Of a stretch of 64,000 nucleotides of DNA, positions 1-7,923 are shown in pieces. Both the position numbers and the translations under genes were made by a program. The notes beneath the pieces are model-generated. The model was not told the DNA's origin and did no database searches. It saw nothing but the letters and a program-made list of their open reading frames with translations. This DNA comes from Naumannella halotolerans. Its GTDB lineage: Bacteria; Actinomycetota; Actinomycetes; Propionibacteriales; Propionibacteriaceae. The stretch covers positions 372,001 to 436,000 of the forward strand of contig NZ_SOAW01000002.1 of assembly GCF_004364645.1 (NCBI RefSeq). Reading direction: 5' to 3'. The stretch's first letter is position 1; every line of letters begins with the position of its first letter.

Positions 1-495
1 CACATCGGCTTCGGGTCGATGCCGCAGACCCTTCCCGAACAGGTGCTCGAGCTCGTCTCCGCCGCGGCCCGGCGGGTCGGGGTGCGGGCCGTGGTGCAAC
101 TGCCCGGCGCCGAGGGATTGGACGACGGCACGGTGTGCGGGATCGGCACCGAACCCCATGCCGCGCTGTTCGACCGGGTCGCGCTCTCGGTCCACCACGG
201 CGGCTCGGGCACCACTGGCGTGGCGGTCGGTGCCGGGATCGCGTCGGTGGTCGTACCGCATCTGGCAGATCAGTTCTGGTGGGGCCATCGGCTGCAGGCG
301 CTCGGTCTGGCTCCACCGCTGCTGCCGCGACCGTTGCTGAGCCCGGACCGGCTGGCCCGCCGGATCGAGGTCGCTCTGCGAGCGGCGGTCCGGCGCCGCT
401 GTGCCGAGATCGGTGAGCGGGTACGGGCCGAGGACGGTACCGGCGCGGCGGTGCGCTTCGTCGAGTGCGCGGTCGCGGACGGTGGGCGCCGATGA
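1..495 (+). CDS. GT1-type glycosyltransferase, C-terminal part (5' end outside window)
   Basis: The frame is open from base 1, and the codons before the first ATG (position 19) read H-I-G-F-G-S, the usual start of the C-terminal domain in UDP-glycosyltransferases, so the gene begins upstream. The 164 visible residues carry the nucleotide-sugar signature HHGGSGTTGVAVGAG followed by VVVPHLADQFWWG, as in the MGT and sterol-glucosyltransferase family. Members transfer a sugar from an NDP donor to a small molecule or lipid; the acceptor cannot be read from this half. The stop overlaps the next gene's start (ATGA), so the two are probably cotranslated. Confidence 0.85.
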   Translation, partial: HIGFGSMPQTLPEQVLELVSAAARRVGVRAVVQLPGAEGLDDGTVCGIGTEPHAALFDRVALSVHHGGSGTTGVAVGAGIASVVVPHLADQFWWGHRLQALGLAPPLLPRPLLSPDRLARRIEVALRAAVRRRCAEIGERVRAEDGTGAAVRFVECAVADGGRR

Positions 496-1952
496 GCAGC
501 CTGGCTGCCGGACGGCTCGGCGCGACGGTCGCCGGTTGCTGGTCCCGGAGGCCCGCCGGTGCGGCTGCCGCGTTGACGGTGTTCGTGGTGCTGTTGTTGC
601 TCGCCGGTAGGTACGGACCGCACGGCGACGAGTTGTACTTCCGGATGCTGCCGCTGGACTGGTGGTACGTCGACCAGCCGCCGCTGACGGTGTGGCTGAG
701 CCGGGCGGCGGCTTCGATCAGCGATGCCTTCTGGGTGCAGCGGGTGCCGGCGGCGCTGGCCGCGGCCGGGGGTGCCTTGCTGACCGCAGCATTTCCGCGG
801 GTGCTCGGCTACGGCTCCCAGGTGCAGTCGGTGGCCGCCTGGGCACACGCGAGCACCGTCTACCCGCTGATCGTCGGTCATGTCTTCCTCACCTCCTCAC
901 TCGACCTGCTGGCCTGGCAGGGAATCGTGTTGCTGGTGGTGATGGCGGCCAGGGGCCGGGTCTGGTCACTGGCCTGGGCAGGGGCGGTCGCCGGCATCGC
1001 CTGCTGGAACAAGTTGTTGATCATCCCCCTGCTGGGTGCGTTGGTGATCTCGTTGTTGATCATGCGACGGGATCTGCTGTTCTCCCGGGCCGGTGCCGTC
1101 GGCGCAGCGGTCGCGACACTGGTGGGTGGCCCGCAGGTCCTGGCCCAAGCCATGCACGGTTGGCCGATGCGGGCGGTCTCGGGTGATCTGGTGGCGGCCA
1201 ATGCCGGGGTCAACCGATGGCTGGTGCTACCGCTGCTGGTGGCCTTCGTCGGTCCACCGCTGTTCGGGGTGTGCCTGCGCGGGCTCCGCTGCTCGACGTA
1301 CCCGTCGCCGATCGGTCTGCTGGCACCGGCGGCGATCGTGCTGGTGGGGTGGAATCTGGTCGCTCCGGCGCAGCCGTACTACGCGGTCGGCCTGTTCCTG
1401 TGTGCACTGGCGATCGGCTGGGGGCCGGTGAGTGAGGGCGCCGGGGTGATCTGGCGCCATGCCCGGTCGGTGATCGCTGCGAATGCGGTGATTGGCGCCG
1501 TGATCGCACTGCCAGTGCTGCCCGTACCCTCGGCGGTCCACGGGGTCGTCGCCGCGGTCAACCCGGTTGCGCGTGATCAGGTCGGCTGGGCCGACTGGGT
1601 CGCGCAGGCTGACCGCGCCCGTGGTGGTACGCCGGCCGCGGTGGTCACCGATGCCTACGCCCTGGCCGGAGCGATTCATTTCTACGGCTCGTCCGCCGGT
1701 GAACCGATCGAGGTCGCCTCCGGCCACAACGCCCTGTGGGATCTGGGTCCGCCGGCGGCCGAACAGGTGCTGCTGGTCGGTCCGCGGGCGGTCGCCCGTT
1801 CCGCGGACTTCACCGAGTGCCGGGCGGCGGGGCGGCTCAGCGACCTGCACCGCGACTCCTTCGGTGTCGCCGGGTCACCGATGCTGTGGTGCAGCGGACC
1901 GATCGGCGGCTGGGCGGCGATCTGGCCGGCCTTTCGTCACCTCGGCGCCTGA
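492..1952 (+). CDS. Polytopic glycosyltransferase, GT39/GT83-like (PMT/ArnT type)
   Basis: A 486-residue integral membrane protein. An extracytoplasmic loop soon after the first membrane segment contains GDELYF and YVDQPPLTVWLSR, the acidic-aromatic signature of polyprenyl-phosphate-sugar-dependent transferases of the PMT_2 superfamily. About ten hydrophobic segments follow and then a roughly 120-residue soluble tail. Such enzymes glycosylate proteins or lipids on the outer membrane face. The ATG at 492 is chosen because it overlaps the upstream stop as ATGA; an in-frame ATG at 465 would lie well inside the previous gene. The 3' end overlaps the convergent DUF998 gene by 78 bp. Substrate unknown. 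Confidence 0.8.
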   Translation: MSSLAAGRLGATVAGCWSRRPAGAAAALTVFVVLLLLAGRYGPHGDELYFRMLPLDWWYVDQPPLTVWLSRAAASISDAFWVQRVPAALAAAGGALLTAAFPRVLGYGSQVQSVAAWAHASTVYPLIVGHVFLTSSLDLLAWQGIVLLVVMAARGRVWSLAWAGAVAGIACWNKLLIIPLLGALVISLLIMRRDLLFSRAGAVGAAVATLVGGPQVLAQAMHGWPMRAVSGDLVAANAGVNRWLVLPLLVAFVGPPLFGVCLRGLRCSTYPSPIGLLAPAAIVLVGWNLVAPAQPYYAVGLFLCALAIGWGPVSEGAGVIWRHARSVIAANAVIGAVIALPVLPVPSAVHGVVAAVNPVARDQVGWADWVAQADRARGGTPAAVVTDAYALAGAIHFYGSSAGEPIEVASGHNALWDLGPPAAEQVLLVGPRAVARSADFTECRAAGRLSDLHRDSFGVAGSPMLWCSGPIGGWAAIWPAFRHLGA

Positions 1953-2591
1953 ACGGACCAGCAACGACCAGGCCTCGAGCACGATCACCAGGAACAACAG
2001 CGACAACGAGGCCAGCTCGGCAGCGCCCCGCAGTCGCCACTGCGGGAACAGGTGGACCACGCTCACCAGCAGCGCCGTGGCGGACAACAGGGCCCGGAGC
2101 CGGGCAGCGGAGAATCGGTGCGACGCGGTCGTGGGAGGGGTGGCTTCACCGCGGATCCCGCTGATCATCATCGACCCGGCAGCGACCGGCAGAGCCAGCA
2201 CCGCACCGGCCATGTGCAGTCCGGGTGCACTGTCGGAGGGGAAGGCCGCGACCATGATCAGCCCGCCACCGGCGGCTGCCACCGCCAGCCGCAGGAACGG
2301 CCCCCAGCCCAGATGGGGGATCAGGGAGGTGATGATCAACAAGGCCCCGGCGGCCAGCAGGCCGGCGTTGAACCAGGCTGCCCGCGGGGAGCAGATCCAG
2401 CGCCCGTCGGTGGTGAAGCAACTGCCCGCGCCCAGGTCGCTGATCATGCTCAGCGGCCAGTGGTAGATCAGTTCGGGCGATGCCAGAGCCCAGGCGGTCG
2501 CGGCGGTGAAGGCGAACAGGGCGGTGAAGAGTCCGACCGCAGCCAGTACGCGGTAGGGACGGACGCTCGAGGTCCTGGCGCGAGCGATCAT
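1875..2591 (-). CDS. DUF998 family membrane protein
   Basis: A 238-residue protein with about six membrane segments. After the first helix comes a loop with YHWPLSMISDLGAGSC, and a later segment reads FPSDSAPGLHMAGA; the pattern of N-terminal helix, SDLG loop and PxD...HxxGA matches DUF998. The family has no established reaction. The start ATG follows a purine-rich GAGGGAGGAG ribosome-binding site about 8 nt upstream. The last 78 bp overlap the end of the convergent glycosyltransferase, so the final 26 codons share sequence with that gene. Confidence 0.75.
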   Translation of the reverse strand: MIARARTSSVRPYRVLAAVGLFTALFAFTAATAWALASPELIYHWPLSMISDLGAGSCFTTDGRWICSPRAAWFNAGLLAAGALLIITSLIPHLGWGPFLRLAVAAAGGGLIMVAAFPSDSAPGLHMAGAVLALPVAAGSMMISGIRGEATPPTTASHRFSAARLRALLSATALLVSVVHLFPQWRLRGAAELASLSLLFLVIVLEAWSLLVRSGAEVTKGRPDRRPAADRSAAPQHR

Positions 2592-2827
2592 GGCGTCTGC
2601 TCCTCCCTGGTCGACTCAGTTCATCGCCACGCGGCCGGCTCGGCGGTCGGTGGGTGGACCGGGCTGTGCGGACCGGGGTGAGCTGGCTGGGGCGACCTCG
2701 GTGTTCTCTCCGGGGTAGGGCAACCACCGGAGCCTGTGCTTGTGGCTGCAGACCCGACCCGCGAGGATGCAGTCATGGTAGTCCGGGGTGATGCGACCGA
2801 AGACCGGCCGGTGCACGGTTCGCCGCG

Positions 2828-3394
2828 ATGTCGGTGGCGGTGAGGCAGGTGCCGCGACTGGCCGTACCCGATCTGATCGGCCCGGGATGTCGATTGCTGT
2901 TCGCCGGGATCAACCCCGGTCTGTGGTCGGCCCGTACCGGTGCCCATTTCGCCCGACCGGGCAATCGCTTCTGGCCGGCGCTGTATGCCGCCGGGATCAC
3001 CGACCGGTTGCTGGACATGTCCGAGGGCGAGTCGGCCGTCGACCGGGACTATCTCATCTCCCGCGGGATCGGGATCACCAATGTGGTCCGGCGGCCGAGT
3101 GCCCGGGCCGATGAGCTGAGCACCGCGGAGTTCCGCGCCGGTGGGGAGCGGCTGCGACGGTTCGTCACCCGGCACCACCCGGCGGTGATCGCCTTCGCCG
3201 GGATCGGGGCCTACCGCACCGCCATGGGGAAACCGAAGGCGAGGACCGGTGAACAACCCGAGTCGTGGGGACGGACCCGGGTCTGGGTGGTACCGAATCC
3301 GAGCGGGCTGAATGCCCACGAAACCGTGCAATCCCTGGCCGCCGCCTACGCGCAGGCCGCCCGGGCAGCCGGGATCCCGGGAGTCATCGATTAG
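2828..3394 (+). CDS. mug: Mismatch-specific (G:U/G:T) DNA glycosylase, Mug family
   Basis: This 188-residue protein shows the Mug/TDG pattern: FAGINPGLWSARTG (active-site loop with the Asn that activates water), then HFARPGNRFWPAL, and a C-terminal VVPNPSGLNAH motif that inserts into the duplex. The family removes uracil and ethenocytosine paired with guanine to begin base-excision repair. Length is near that of E. coli Mug (168) with a short N-terminal extension. A second possible start is the GTG nine codons later. It stands alone; 19 bp after its stop lies a long palindromic repeat. Confidence 0.88.
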   Translation: MSVAVRQVPRLAVPDLIGPGCRLLFAGINPGLWSARTGAHFARPGNRFWPALYAAGITDRLLDMSEGESAVDRDYLISRGIGITNVVRRPSARADELSTAEFRAGGERLRRFVTRHHPAVIAFAGIGAYRTAMGKPKARTGEQPESWGRTRVWVVPNPSGLNAHETVQSLAAAYAQAARAAGIPGVID

Positions 3395-3410
3395 GCGCGC
3401 CCTTGTGTCT

Positions 3411-3463
3411 GTTCCGCAGCAAACGCACCCAAACCTCCGGTTTGGCTGCGTTTCCTGCGGAAC
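3411..3463. repeat. 53-bp palindromic intergenic element, copy 1
   Basis: Two 25-nt arms (3411-3435 and 3439-3463) are reverse complements except at two positions, with a 3-nt loop. The outer tips are GTTCCGCAG and CTGCGGAAC and the inner part is built on CCAAACC/GGTTTGG. A relative with the same outer tips and the same right half lies at 20056-20114. It sits between two convergent genes, so it could act as a bidirectional terminator or be a REP-like dispersed element. Confidence 0.75.
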
Positions 3464-3542
3464 TGTTGTGGGTCGGCGGTGACGCCGGGAGCATCGAACG
3501 GCGGCAGGGGATCGGGCAACGCCGGGCACCTCGAGGCCGGGA

Positions 3543-4613
3543 TCAACCGGTCAGGAACAGCGACGCCGTCGCCAGCGGGACAACCAACGCCGTCAACAGC
3601 AGTCCGCGGAGGGCGAAGTCGCCCCAGCCGATCCGTACCCCGGCAGCGCGGCAGCGGCCCGCCCACAACAAGGTGGCCAGACTGGCCCAAGGGGTGATCA
3701 AGGGGCCGGCGTTCACGCCGACCAGCAGTGAGGCCGACAGCGCCGGGGTCTGCGCCAGCGGCTCCAGGGTGAGGTACGCGGGCAGATTGTTGATCAGGTT
3801 CGACAACCCGGCGCCCAGCCCCGCGAGCAGCAACGATCCCGACAACGAGTCGGGGAGCTCGAACCGGGCGAACCAGGCGTCCAGGACCAGCTGACGGGCG
3901 ATCTCGACCACCACCAGCAGCAGGCCGACCCCGAGCATCATCCGCCACGGCAGTGGGAGCCGCCGGAGCAGACTGCGATCGACGATCGCGGTCAGGACGA
4001 TCGACAGCGCTGCCGCGATCAGGGATGCGAGGCTGATCTCGGCACCGACCACGATTGCGACGGCCAGGGCGATGATGATCATGGCCTGACCGATCAGCAA
4101 TCCGCGGTTCGCCGGCGCGACCGGCCGATCGTCGACGACGCCGCGGACAGCCAGGGTACGGCGGAACATGATCGCCAGGACGCCGACGGTGATCACTGCC
4201 GCGGTGAGGGCCGCCGGCCAGATCCGGGAGAGGAAATCGAGGGTCGAGGAGTTCGTCGACGACAGCGACAACAGATTGGTCAGGTTGGAGACCGGCAGCA
4301 GCAGTGAGCCGGTGTTGGCCAGCCAGACGCAGGTGTAGGCGAACAGCCGGGGATCGACGGACATCCGCTGGGCCAGTGCCAGCACCACCGGTGTCAACAG
4401 CACGGCTGTCGTGTCCAAGGAGAGGAAGATGGTCGCCGCCAGGGCGACGACGACCAGCCCGGCCCAGAGCACGGGCACCGAGCCTCGCGACCAGCGGCCC
4501 AAGCGGTCGGCGATCAGAGCGAAGAGCCCGCAGCGCTCGGCCAGCTCGGCGATGATCGTCATGGCCAGCAGGAACCCGAGCACCGGTAGTGCCCGTTCGG
4601 CCAGTTCGATCAC
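3543..4613 (-). CDS. ArsB/NhaD-superfamily ion permease (SLC13-like)
   Basis: A 356-residue protein of about ten membrane segments. LAATIFLSLDTTAVLLTPV and NTGSLLLPVSNLTNLL are the paired NT-rich re-entrant motifs of the ion transporter superfamily that holds ArsB arsenite pumps and citrate/sulfate permeases; a second SNLINNLPAY motif sits in the C-terminal half. It is shorter than typical ArsB (about 430). The GTG start is supported by a TAGGCT box exactly 6 nt upstream, suggesting a leaderless mRNA. The nearby ArsR locus is separated by an insertion sequence, so an arsenic role is only a possibility. Confidence 0.75.
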   Translation of the reverse strand: MIELAERALPVLGFLLAMTIIAELAERCGLFALIADRLGRWSRGSVPVLWAGLVVVALAATIFLSLDTTAVLLTPVVLALAQRMSVDPRLFAYTCVWLANTGSLLLPVSNLTNLLSLSSTNSSTLDFLSRIWPAALTAAVITVGVLAIMFRRTLAVRGVVDDRPVAPANRGLLIGQAMIIIALAVAIVVGAEISLASLIAAALSIVLTAIVDRSLLRRLPLPWRMMLGVGLLLVVVEIARQLVLDAWFARFELPDSLSGSLLLAGLGAGLSNLINNLPAYLTLEPLAQTPALSASLLVGVNAGPLITPWASLATLLWAGRCRAAGVRIGWGDFALRGLLLTALVVPLATASLFLTG

Positions 4614-4619
4614 TGCCGC

Positions 4620-4625
4620 AGCCTA
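4620..4625 (-). promoter_or_regulatory. -10 box (TAGGCT) of a leaderless promoter for the ArsB-like gene
   Basis: TAGGCT on the minus strand, 6 nt before the GTG start. The same spacing recurs at many genes in this window, so transcription probably begins at the start codon. Confidence 0.5.
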
Positions 4626-4733
4626 CGCTCGGATCAGCCGTCGCCCGTGGGCCGGTCCTGGCAGCTGGGTCACCGCCACACTTCGGGCCCGATCACCAGC
4701 CGGCGCCGGGGGTAATGGAGGGTCTGCTGCACG

Positions 4734-4736
4734 ATC
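4734..4736. repeat. Target-site duplication of the IS3 element, left copy
   Basis: ATC directly abuts the left terminal repeat and is repeated directly beyond the right terminus (6002-6004). A 3-bp duplication is normal for the IS3 family and marks a transpositional insertion. Confidence 0.75.
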
Positions 4737-4752
4737 AGGTGACAGTGGTTAG

Positions 4753-5655
4753 TCACGCAGCCTGAGTGGCTGTCGTGGTCATGATGGTCTCGTACTCAAT
4801 GGGGGTCAACCGGCCCAACCCGTCCTGGCGCCGGCGGCGGTGGTAGGTGCGTTCGATCCAGGTCACGATCGCGATCCGGAGCTCGTCACGGGTGGCCCAG
4901 GTGCGCCGGTTCAGGACATTCTTCTGAAGCAGGGAGAAGAACGACTCCATGGCGGCGTTGTCGCCGCAGGCACCGACCCGGCCCATGGATCCGACCATGT
5001 GGTGCCGGTTGAGCGCACCGACGAATTTCCGGCTTCGAAATTGCGATCCTCTGTCGGTGTGAACCACACAACCGGCAACGTCACCGCGGCGGGCGACGGC
5101 GTTGTTGAGGGCGGTGACGGCGAGGCGGGACTTCATTCGACTGTCGATGGAGTAGCCCACGATCCGGTTGGAGTACACGTCCTTGAACGCGCACAGGTAC
5201 AGCTTGCCCTCACCAGTCCAGTGCTCGGTGATGTCACCGATCCACAACTCGTTCGGGTTCTGTGCGGTGAACTCGTGCCGGGTCCGGCCCTTCTCATCAG
5301 TGATGGCGCACAGGTCGTCGTGGACCGGCGGACCAGGCTTCTTGCCGTTGCGGCCGCGCTTCTTCCCGAACGCTGACCACCAGCCGTTGTCAGCACAGAT
5401 CCGCCACGCGGTGCGTTCAGCCATCACCTGCCCGGCCTGGCGGGCCTCATCAGCCAGGAACCGGTAGCCGAACTCCGGATCATCGGCGTGGGCGTCGAAC
5501 AGCGCGTTGGCCCGATGCGCCTCCACCCACTCGGCATCAGTCACCGGATCGGCGAGCCAGCGGTAGTAGGGCGCCCTGGCGAGCTTCAACACCCCGCACG
5601 CGACCGTGACAGGGATCCCGTCCGCGGCCAGCTCTTTGACGAGCGGGTACATCAT
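4753..5655 (-). CDS. IS3-family transposase OrfB (DDE integrase)
   Basis: A 300-residue transposase of the rve superfamily. The N-terminal third holds an HTH_21-like region (LARAPYYRWLAD...EFGYRFLADE). The catalytic triad is visible: Asp in WIGDITEHW, Asp in VVHTDRGSQF and Glu in DNAAMESFFSLLQ, with the downstream K/R in LLQKNVLNRR. The start ATGATG overlaps the last codons of orfA in the other frame, so in an intact element production would depend on programmed -1 frameshifting. The length is full, so this half looks intact. Confidence 0.92.
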   Translation of the reverse strand: MMYPLVKELAADGIPVTVACGVLKLARAPYYRWLADPVTDAEWVEAHRANALFDAHADDPEFGYRFLADEARQAGQVMAERTAWRICADNGWWSAFGKKRGRNGKKPGPPVHDDLCAITDEKGRTRHEFTAQNPNELWIGDITEHWTGEGKLYLCAFKDVYSNRIVGYSIDSRMKSRLAVTALNNAVARRGDVAGCVVHTDRGSQFRSRKFVGALNRHHMVGSMGRVGACGDNAAMESFFSLLQKNVLNRRTWATRDELRIAIVTWIERTYHRRRRQDGLGRLTPIEYETIMTTTATQAA

Positions 5656-5957
5656 CTTCCCGGCAAGTTCGCCTGCGACAGGTACGCCGCCGCCCTGCGG
5701 AGGACTTCGTTCTCCTGCTCGAGCAGCCGGATCCGCCGCTTCGCCTCCCGCAACTCCGCCGAGGCAACCTGAGTCGCGCCGGGCCGCTCACCGTCCTCGA
5801 TGTCGGCCTTCTTCAATCAGTCGTACAACGTGGTGAAGTGGATCCCGAAGTCCTTCGCGATCTGATCCAGCCCGACACCGGGCTCACGGTTCCTGGCGAC
5901 GCGAACCACATCGTCACGGAACTCCTTCGGATACGGCTTCTTCGACACGGTGGACAT
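5652..5957 (-). pseudogene. IS3-family OrfA with an in-frame stop
   Basis: Read from the ATG at 5957, the product begins MSTVSKKPYPKEFRDD and continues through a Tnp-type helix-turn-helix (GVGLDQIAKDFGIHFTTLYD). A TGA then occurs at 5817-5819, where the family normally has Trp in YDWLKKAD; one G-to-A change from TGG explains it. Beyond the stop the same frame continues for over 50 codons with a leucine-zipper-like RRIRLLEQENEVLRRAA and ends at 5652, overlapping orfB. Without suppression neither full OrfA nor the OrfAB fusion can be made. Confidence 0.85.
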
Positions 5958-5999
5958 CCTCCCAGCCCAAGCCCGAACGCTAGGCAGATCAGTTGTCAC

Positions 6000-6308
6000 C
6001 TATCCGTGCAGCAGACCCAACTCTCGGGCGTTCATCTGCGCGTACTGACCGAACGCCACGATCGGCGCTGAGTGGGTGCGCACAAGACTGGCGGCCAGGT
6101 CGAGCGCGCGCTCCAGGCCCTCGAACTGTTGGACCGAGAGCACGAACAAGTCTGGTGTGCCTACCGGCTCGTCTTCAGGGAACTGGTGCGCGTCCCAGCC
6201 TGCGATGTCGGCTCCATGGTCACGTAGTGCTGCGGCGGCAGTAGCGGCGGCAACAGGCTGAAGCTCAGCCTCAAAGGCGGATACGACAGTGATTCTTGGA
6301 GGGGTCAT
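6000..6308 (-). pseudogene. N-terminal fragment of a cobalamin-binding/radical-SAM-like protein, truncated by the IS
   Basis: The frame gives 102 residues and its TAG stop lies across the junction with the insertion sequence, so the C-terminal part has been lost. The start ITVVSAFEAELQPVAAATAAAALRDHGADI, the central LFVLSVQQFEGLERALDLAA and the end IVAFGQYAQMNARELGLL resemble the Rossmann-like domain of cobalamin-dependent radical SAM proteins, best the CUAEP/CCAEP-tail group; no radical SAM cysteine cluster remains. Joining the sequence across the empty site adds only about a dozen codons before another stop, so the far part was probably also deleted. Family assignment is tentative. Confidence 0.45.
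6002..6004. repeat. Target-site duplication of the IS3 element, right copy
   Basis: ATC immediately outside the right terminal repeat, matching 4734-4736. Confidence 0.75.
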
Positions 6309-6460
6309 ACCGGAACCGTAATTGATACACCAAGCTGCGTGTAGAGGATTTCCGGAACTCTTTCAAAAAAAATCGTTTACGTCAATTATAGGGCAGGCCG
6401 AACTGTGGTCCGGCGATTCACTGAATCCGGGCCATGAAGGGGACGGTATGGGGGCTGGGG

Positions 6461-6895
6461 CTAGTTGATGTGTGAAGTAAGTTCGCCAAAGGAGATGTCG
6501 CCGGAGGCGGCAATGGCGCCCCTGATGAATAGCACAGGAAGTCTCATAGTCTGGTCGATGTTCACGCTCTGCAGAACATCCTGTGCGACTTCAGCGGGTA
6601 GTGTGGACCGCAAGGCATCCTCCCCTGAGATGACAATCAGTCGGTCTGGGGAACCCGAGTCTTCAAGTATCTTTGTTGCGAGCTGGTACACGCGGTCGCT
6701 GCGATCCACCTCTGCCGCGTCACAGCATCCCGTTAGTAGCACGACATCCCTGCCGCTGGCCGAAGGCTCGAAGCGCTCTCTTGCGCTTGCATCGCTTACC
6801 GTTTCGTCATCAGGGATGATCTCCAGGCTGCAACAATCCTTGTTCGATGGACTTGGGCGCCCAAACAGCTTCGAGAAGAATCCTTCGCTAGTCAT
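6461..6895 (-). CDS. Thioredoxin-fold, ArsD-like small cysteine protein
   Basis: A 144-residue protein downstream of the permease. The N-terminus SEGFFSKLFGR leads to a vicinal cysteine pair (KDCCSLEIIPDDE); a second pair, LLTGCCDAAE, sits near residue 58, and the end, LPVLFIRGAIAASGDISFGELTSHI, resembles the last strand and helix of thioredoxin-like ArsD chaperones. ArsD proteins hand arsenite to an efflux pump through paired cysteines; this role is inferred from the pairs and the neighbours. The ATG at 6893-6895 is preferred because a strong AGGAGG lies 5 nt upstream; an in-frame TTG precedes it. Lower GC than the surroundings. Confidence 0.55.
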   Translation of the reverse strand: MTSEGFFSKLFGRPSPSNKDCCSLEIIPDDETVSDASARERFEPSASGRDVVLLTGCCDAAEVDRSDRVYQLATKILEDSGSPDRLIVISGEDALRSTLPAEVAQDVLQSVNIDQTMRLPVLFIRGAIAASGDISFGELTSHIN

Positions 6896-6940
6896 CAATT
6901 CCTCCTGCAGATAGACTGATCTATTTACGGGTCGGGCAGT

Positions 6941-7864
6941 TTAAGTGAAAATAGGGAGTATGAACCCCCCAGCCACGGCGATGGCAAATATCGAAAACAG
7001 GAAGGCTGCCAGAAGGCGTGGTTTGAAGATGCCGCTGAGCATGGTGGCCTCCGGGAGGCTGGCGCCAGTCCCGCTAATAATCATGGCGAAGATTGGGCCG
7101 ATACCGACCCCGGCGCCAACCAAAGATAGTCCAATTGGGATAGCTGCGGTTCCGCGGATGTACAACGGGATCGCAATCAGGGCTGCTACAGGTATTGCCC
7201 AGGCCGCGTTACCCAGACCAGCTAGGACGGAGGAAGGCACTGCGCCATGAATGACTGCGCCGACTGCAACTCCAATGGCGAGCGGAATAGAGAGCTTCTT
7301 CAGCGTTCTCAGGGTCTCGACGATGGCAGGCTTGGCCTCGGATGCCAGGCCCCGCCAAGGGCCCGCATCAACAGCGCCCCCGGTGACTATCACTTTCCTG
7401 ACCTGGTTCGCCAGTCCCAATCGATCCCAGACGAGGGCGATCGCTATGGAACTGATCGTGATGACAACCGTATATGCCAACATGAACTGCCAACTGATCA
7501 TCACCGCAAGCATCGCGAGAATGACTGGGTCGATTAGGGGTGAGCTGATCAGGAAGGCTGCCGCGGCAGTAAACGGTGCGCCGGCCCGGAGCATGCCCAT
7601 CAGCATTGGAACTGTTGAGCAAGAGCAGAACGGCGTGATGATCCCAACCGCCACCCCCTTGAGGGGGGCAGTAATACGATTGCCGGACAACCATCTCTTC
7701 AGGGTTTCGGCGCCGATCCTGCGATCGATGAGCACCACGGCGAACGTGATCACCGTGAACAGCGCTACCAGCTCGAGAAGGAGCAAGCCGAAGAACTGGA
7801 GAGTCTCAACCCACGTACGCAATCCAAAATCCTTCCGTGACTCGGCTCGTAGCCGTGGACGCAT
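6941..7864 (-). CDS. ArsP/YraQ-type permease (DUF318 family)
   Basis: A 307-residue membrane protein with about eight segments. The diagnostic motif GIITPFCSCSTVPMLMGML sits after the second helix, and LISSPLIDPVILAM and LYIRGTAAIPIGLSL follow, as in the permease family that contains ArsP, the efflux protein for trivalent organoarsenicals. It is divergent from an arsR gene and followed by the ArsD-like protein, so an efflux role is likely; the exact metalloid is inference. Start uncertain: the ATG at 7864 abuts the presumed operators, while a TTG at 7822 has GGAAGG about 8 nt upstream and would give a protein 14 residues shorter. Confidence 0.75.
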   Translation of the reverse strand: MRPRLRAESRKDFGLRTWVETLQFFGLLLLELVALFTVITFAVVLIDRRIGAETLKRWLSGNRITAPLKGVAVGIITPFCSCSTVPMLMGMLRAGAPFTAAAAFLISSPLIDPVILAMLAVMISWQFMLAYTVVITISSIAIALVWDRLGLANQVRKVIVTGGAVDAGPWRGLASEAKPAIVETLRTLKKLSIPLAIGVAVGAVIHGAVPSSVLAGLGNAAWAIPVAALIAIPLYIRGTAAIPIGLSLVGAGVGIGPIFAMIISGTGASLPEATMLSGIFKPRLLAAFLFSIFAIAVAGGFILPIFT

Positions 7865-7870
7865 CGATAC

Positions 7871-7907
7871 ATCGAACTATGTAGATGGTATCGACCTATG
7901 TCGATGT
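7871..7907. promoter_or_regulatory. Candidate ArsR operators, two near-identical 18-bp boxes
   Basis: ATCGAACTATGTAGATGG (7871-7888) and ATCGACCTATGTCGATGT (7890-7907) match at 15 of 18 positions, and each is an imperfect palindrome (ATCGA/TCGAT-like arms). They lie 19 bp apart in the gap between the divergent permease and arsR genes, where a SmtB/ArsR dimer would repress both directions. The left box lies only 7 nt before the annotated ATG of the permease. Confidence 0.6.
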
Positions 7908-7923
7908 GTGGCAAGATGTTGGC

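Larger units (their letters stand above)
4737..6001 (-). mobile_element. IS3-family insertion sequence (about 1265 bp)
   Basis: The element holds overlapping orfA and orfB on the minus strand. Termini are AGGTGACA (4737-4744) and its complement TGTCACCT (5994-6001), with weaker similarity further in, flanked by direct ATC repeats. The length is typical of the family. It lies between an ArsB-like permease gene and a radical-SAM-like gene that it truncates. orfA carries an in-frame stop, so this copy is probably inactive without help. Its GC content and codon use resemble the host more than the low-GC genes to its right. Confidence 0.88.

Noticed and set aside
6309-6460. Promoter in the A8-containing AT-rich stretch (about 6364-6400) ahead of the truncated radical-SAM-like gene
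   Set aside because: TTGACG occurs on the minus strand but no -10 box sits at a proper distance, and the gene is broken anyway.
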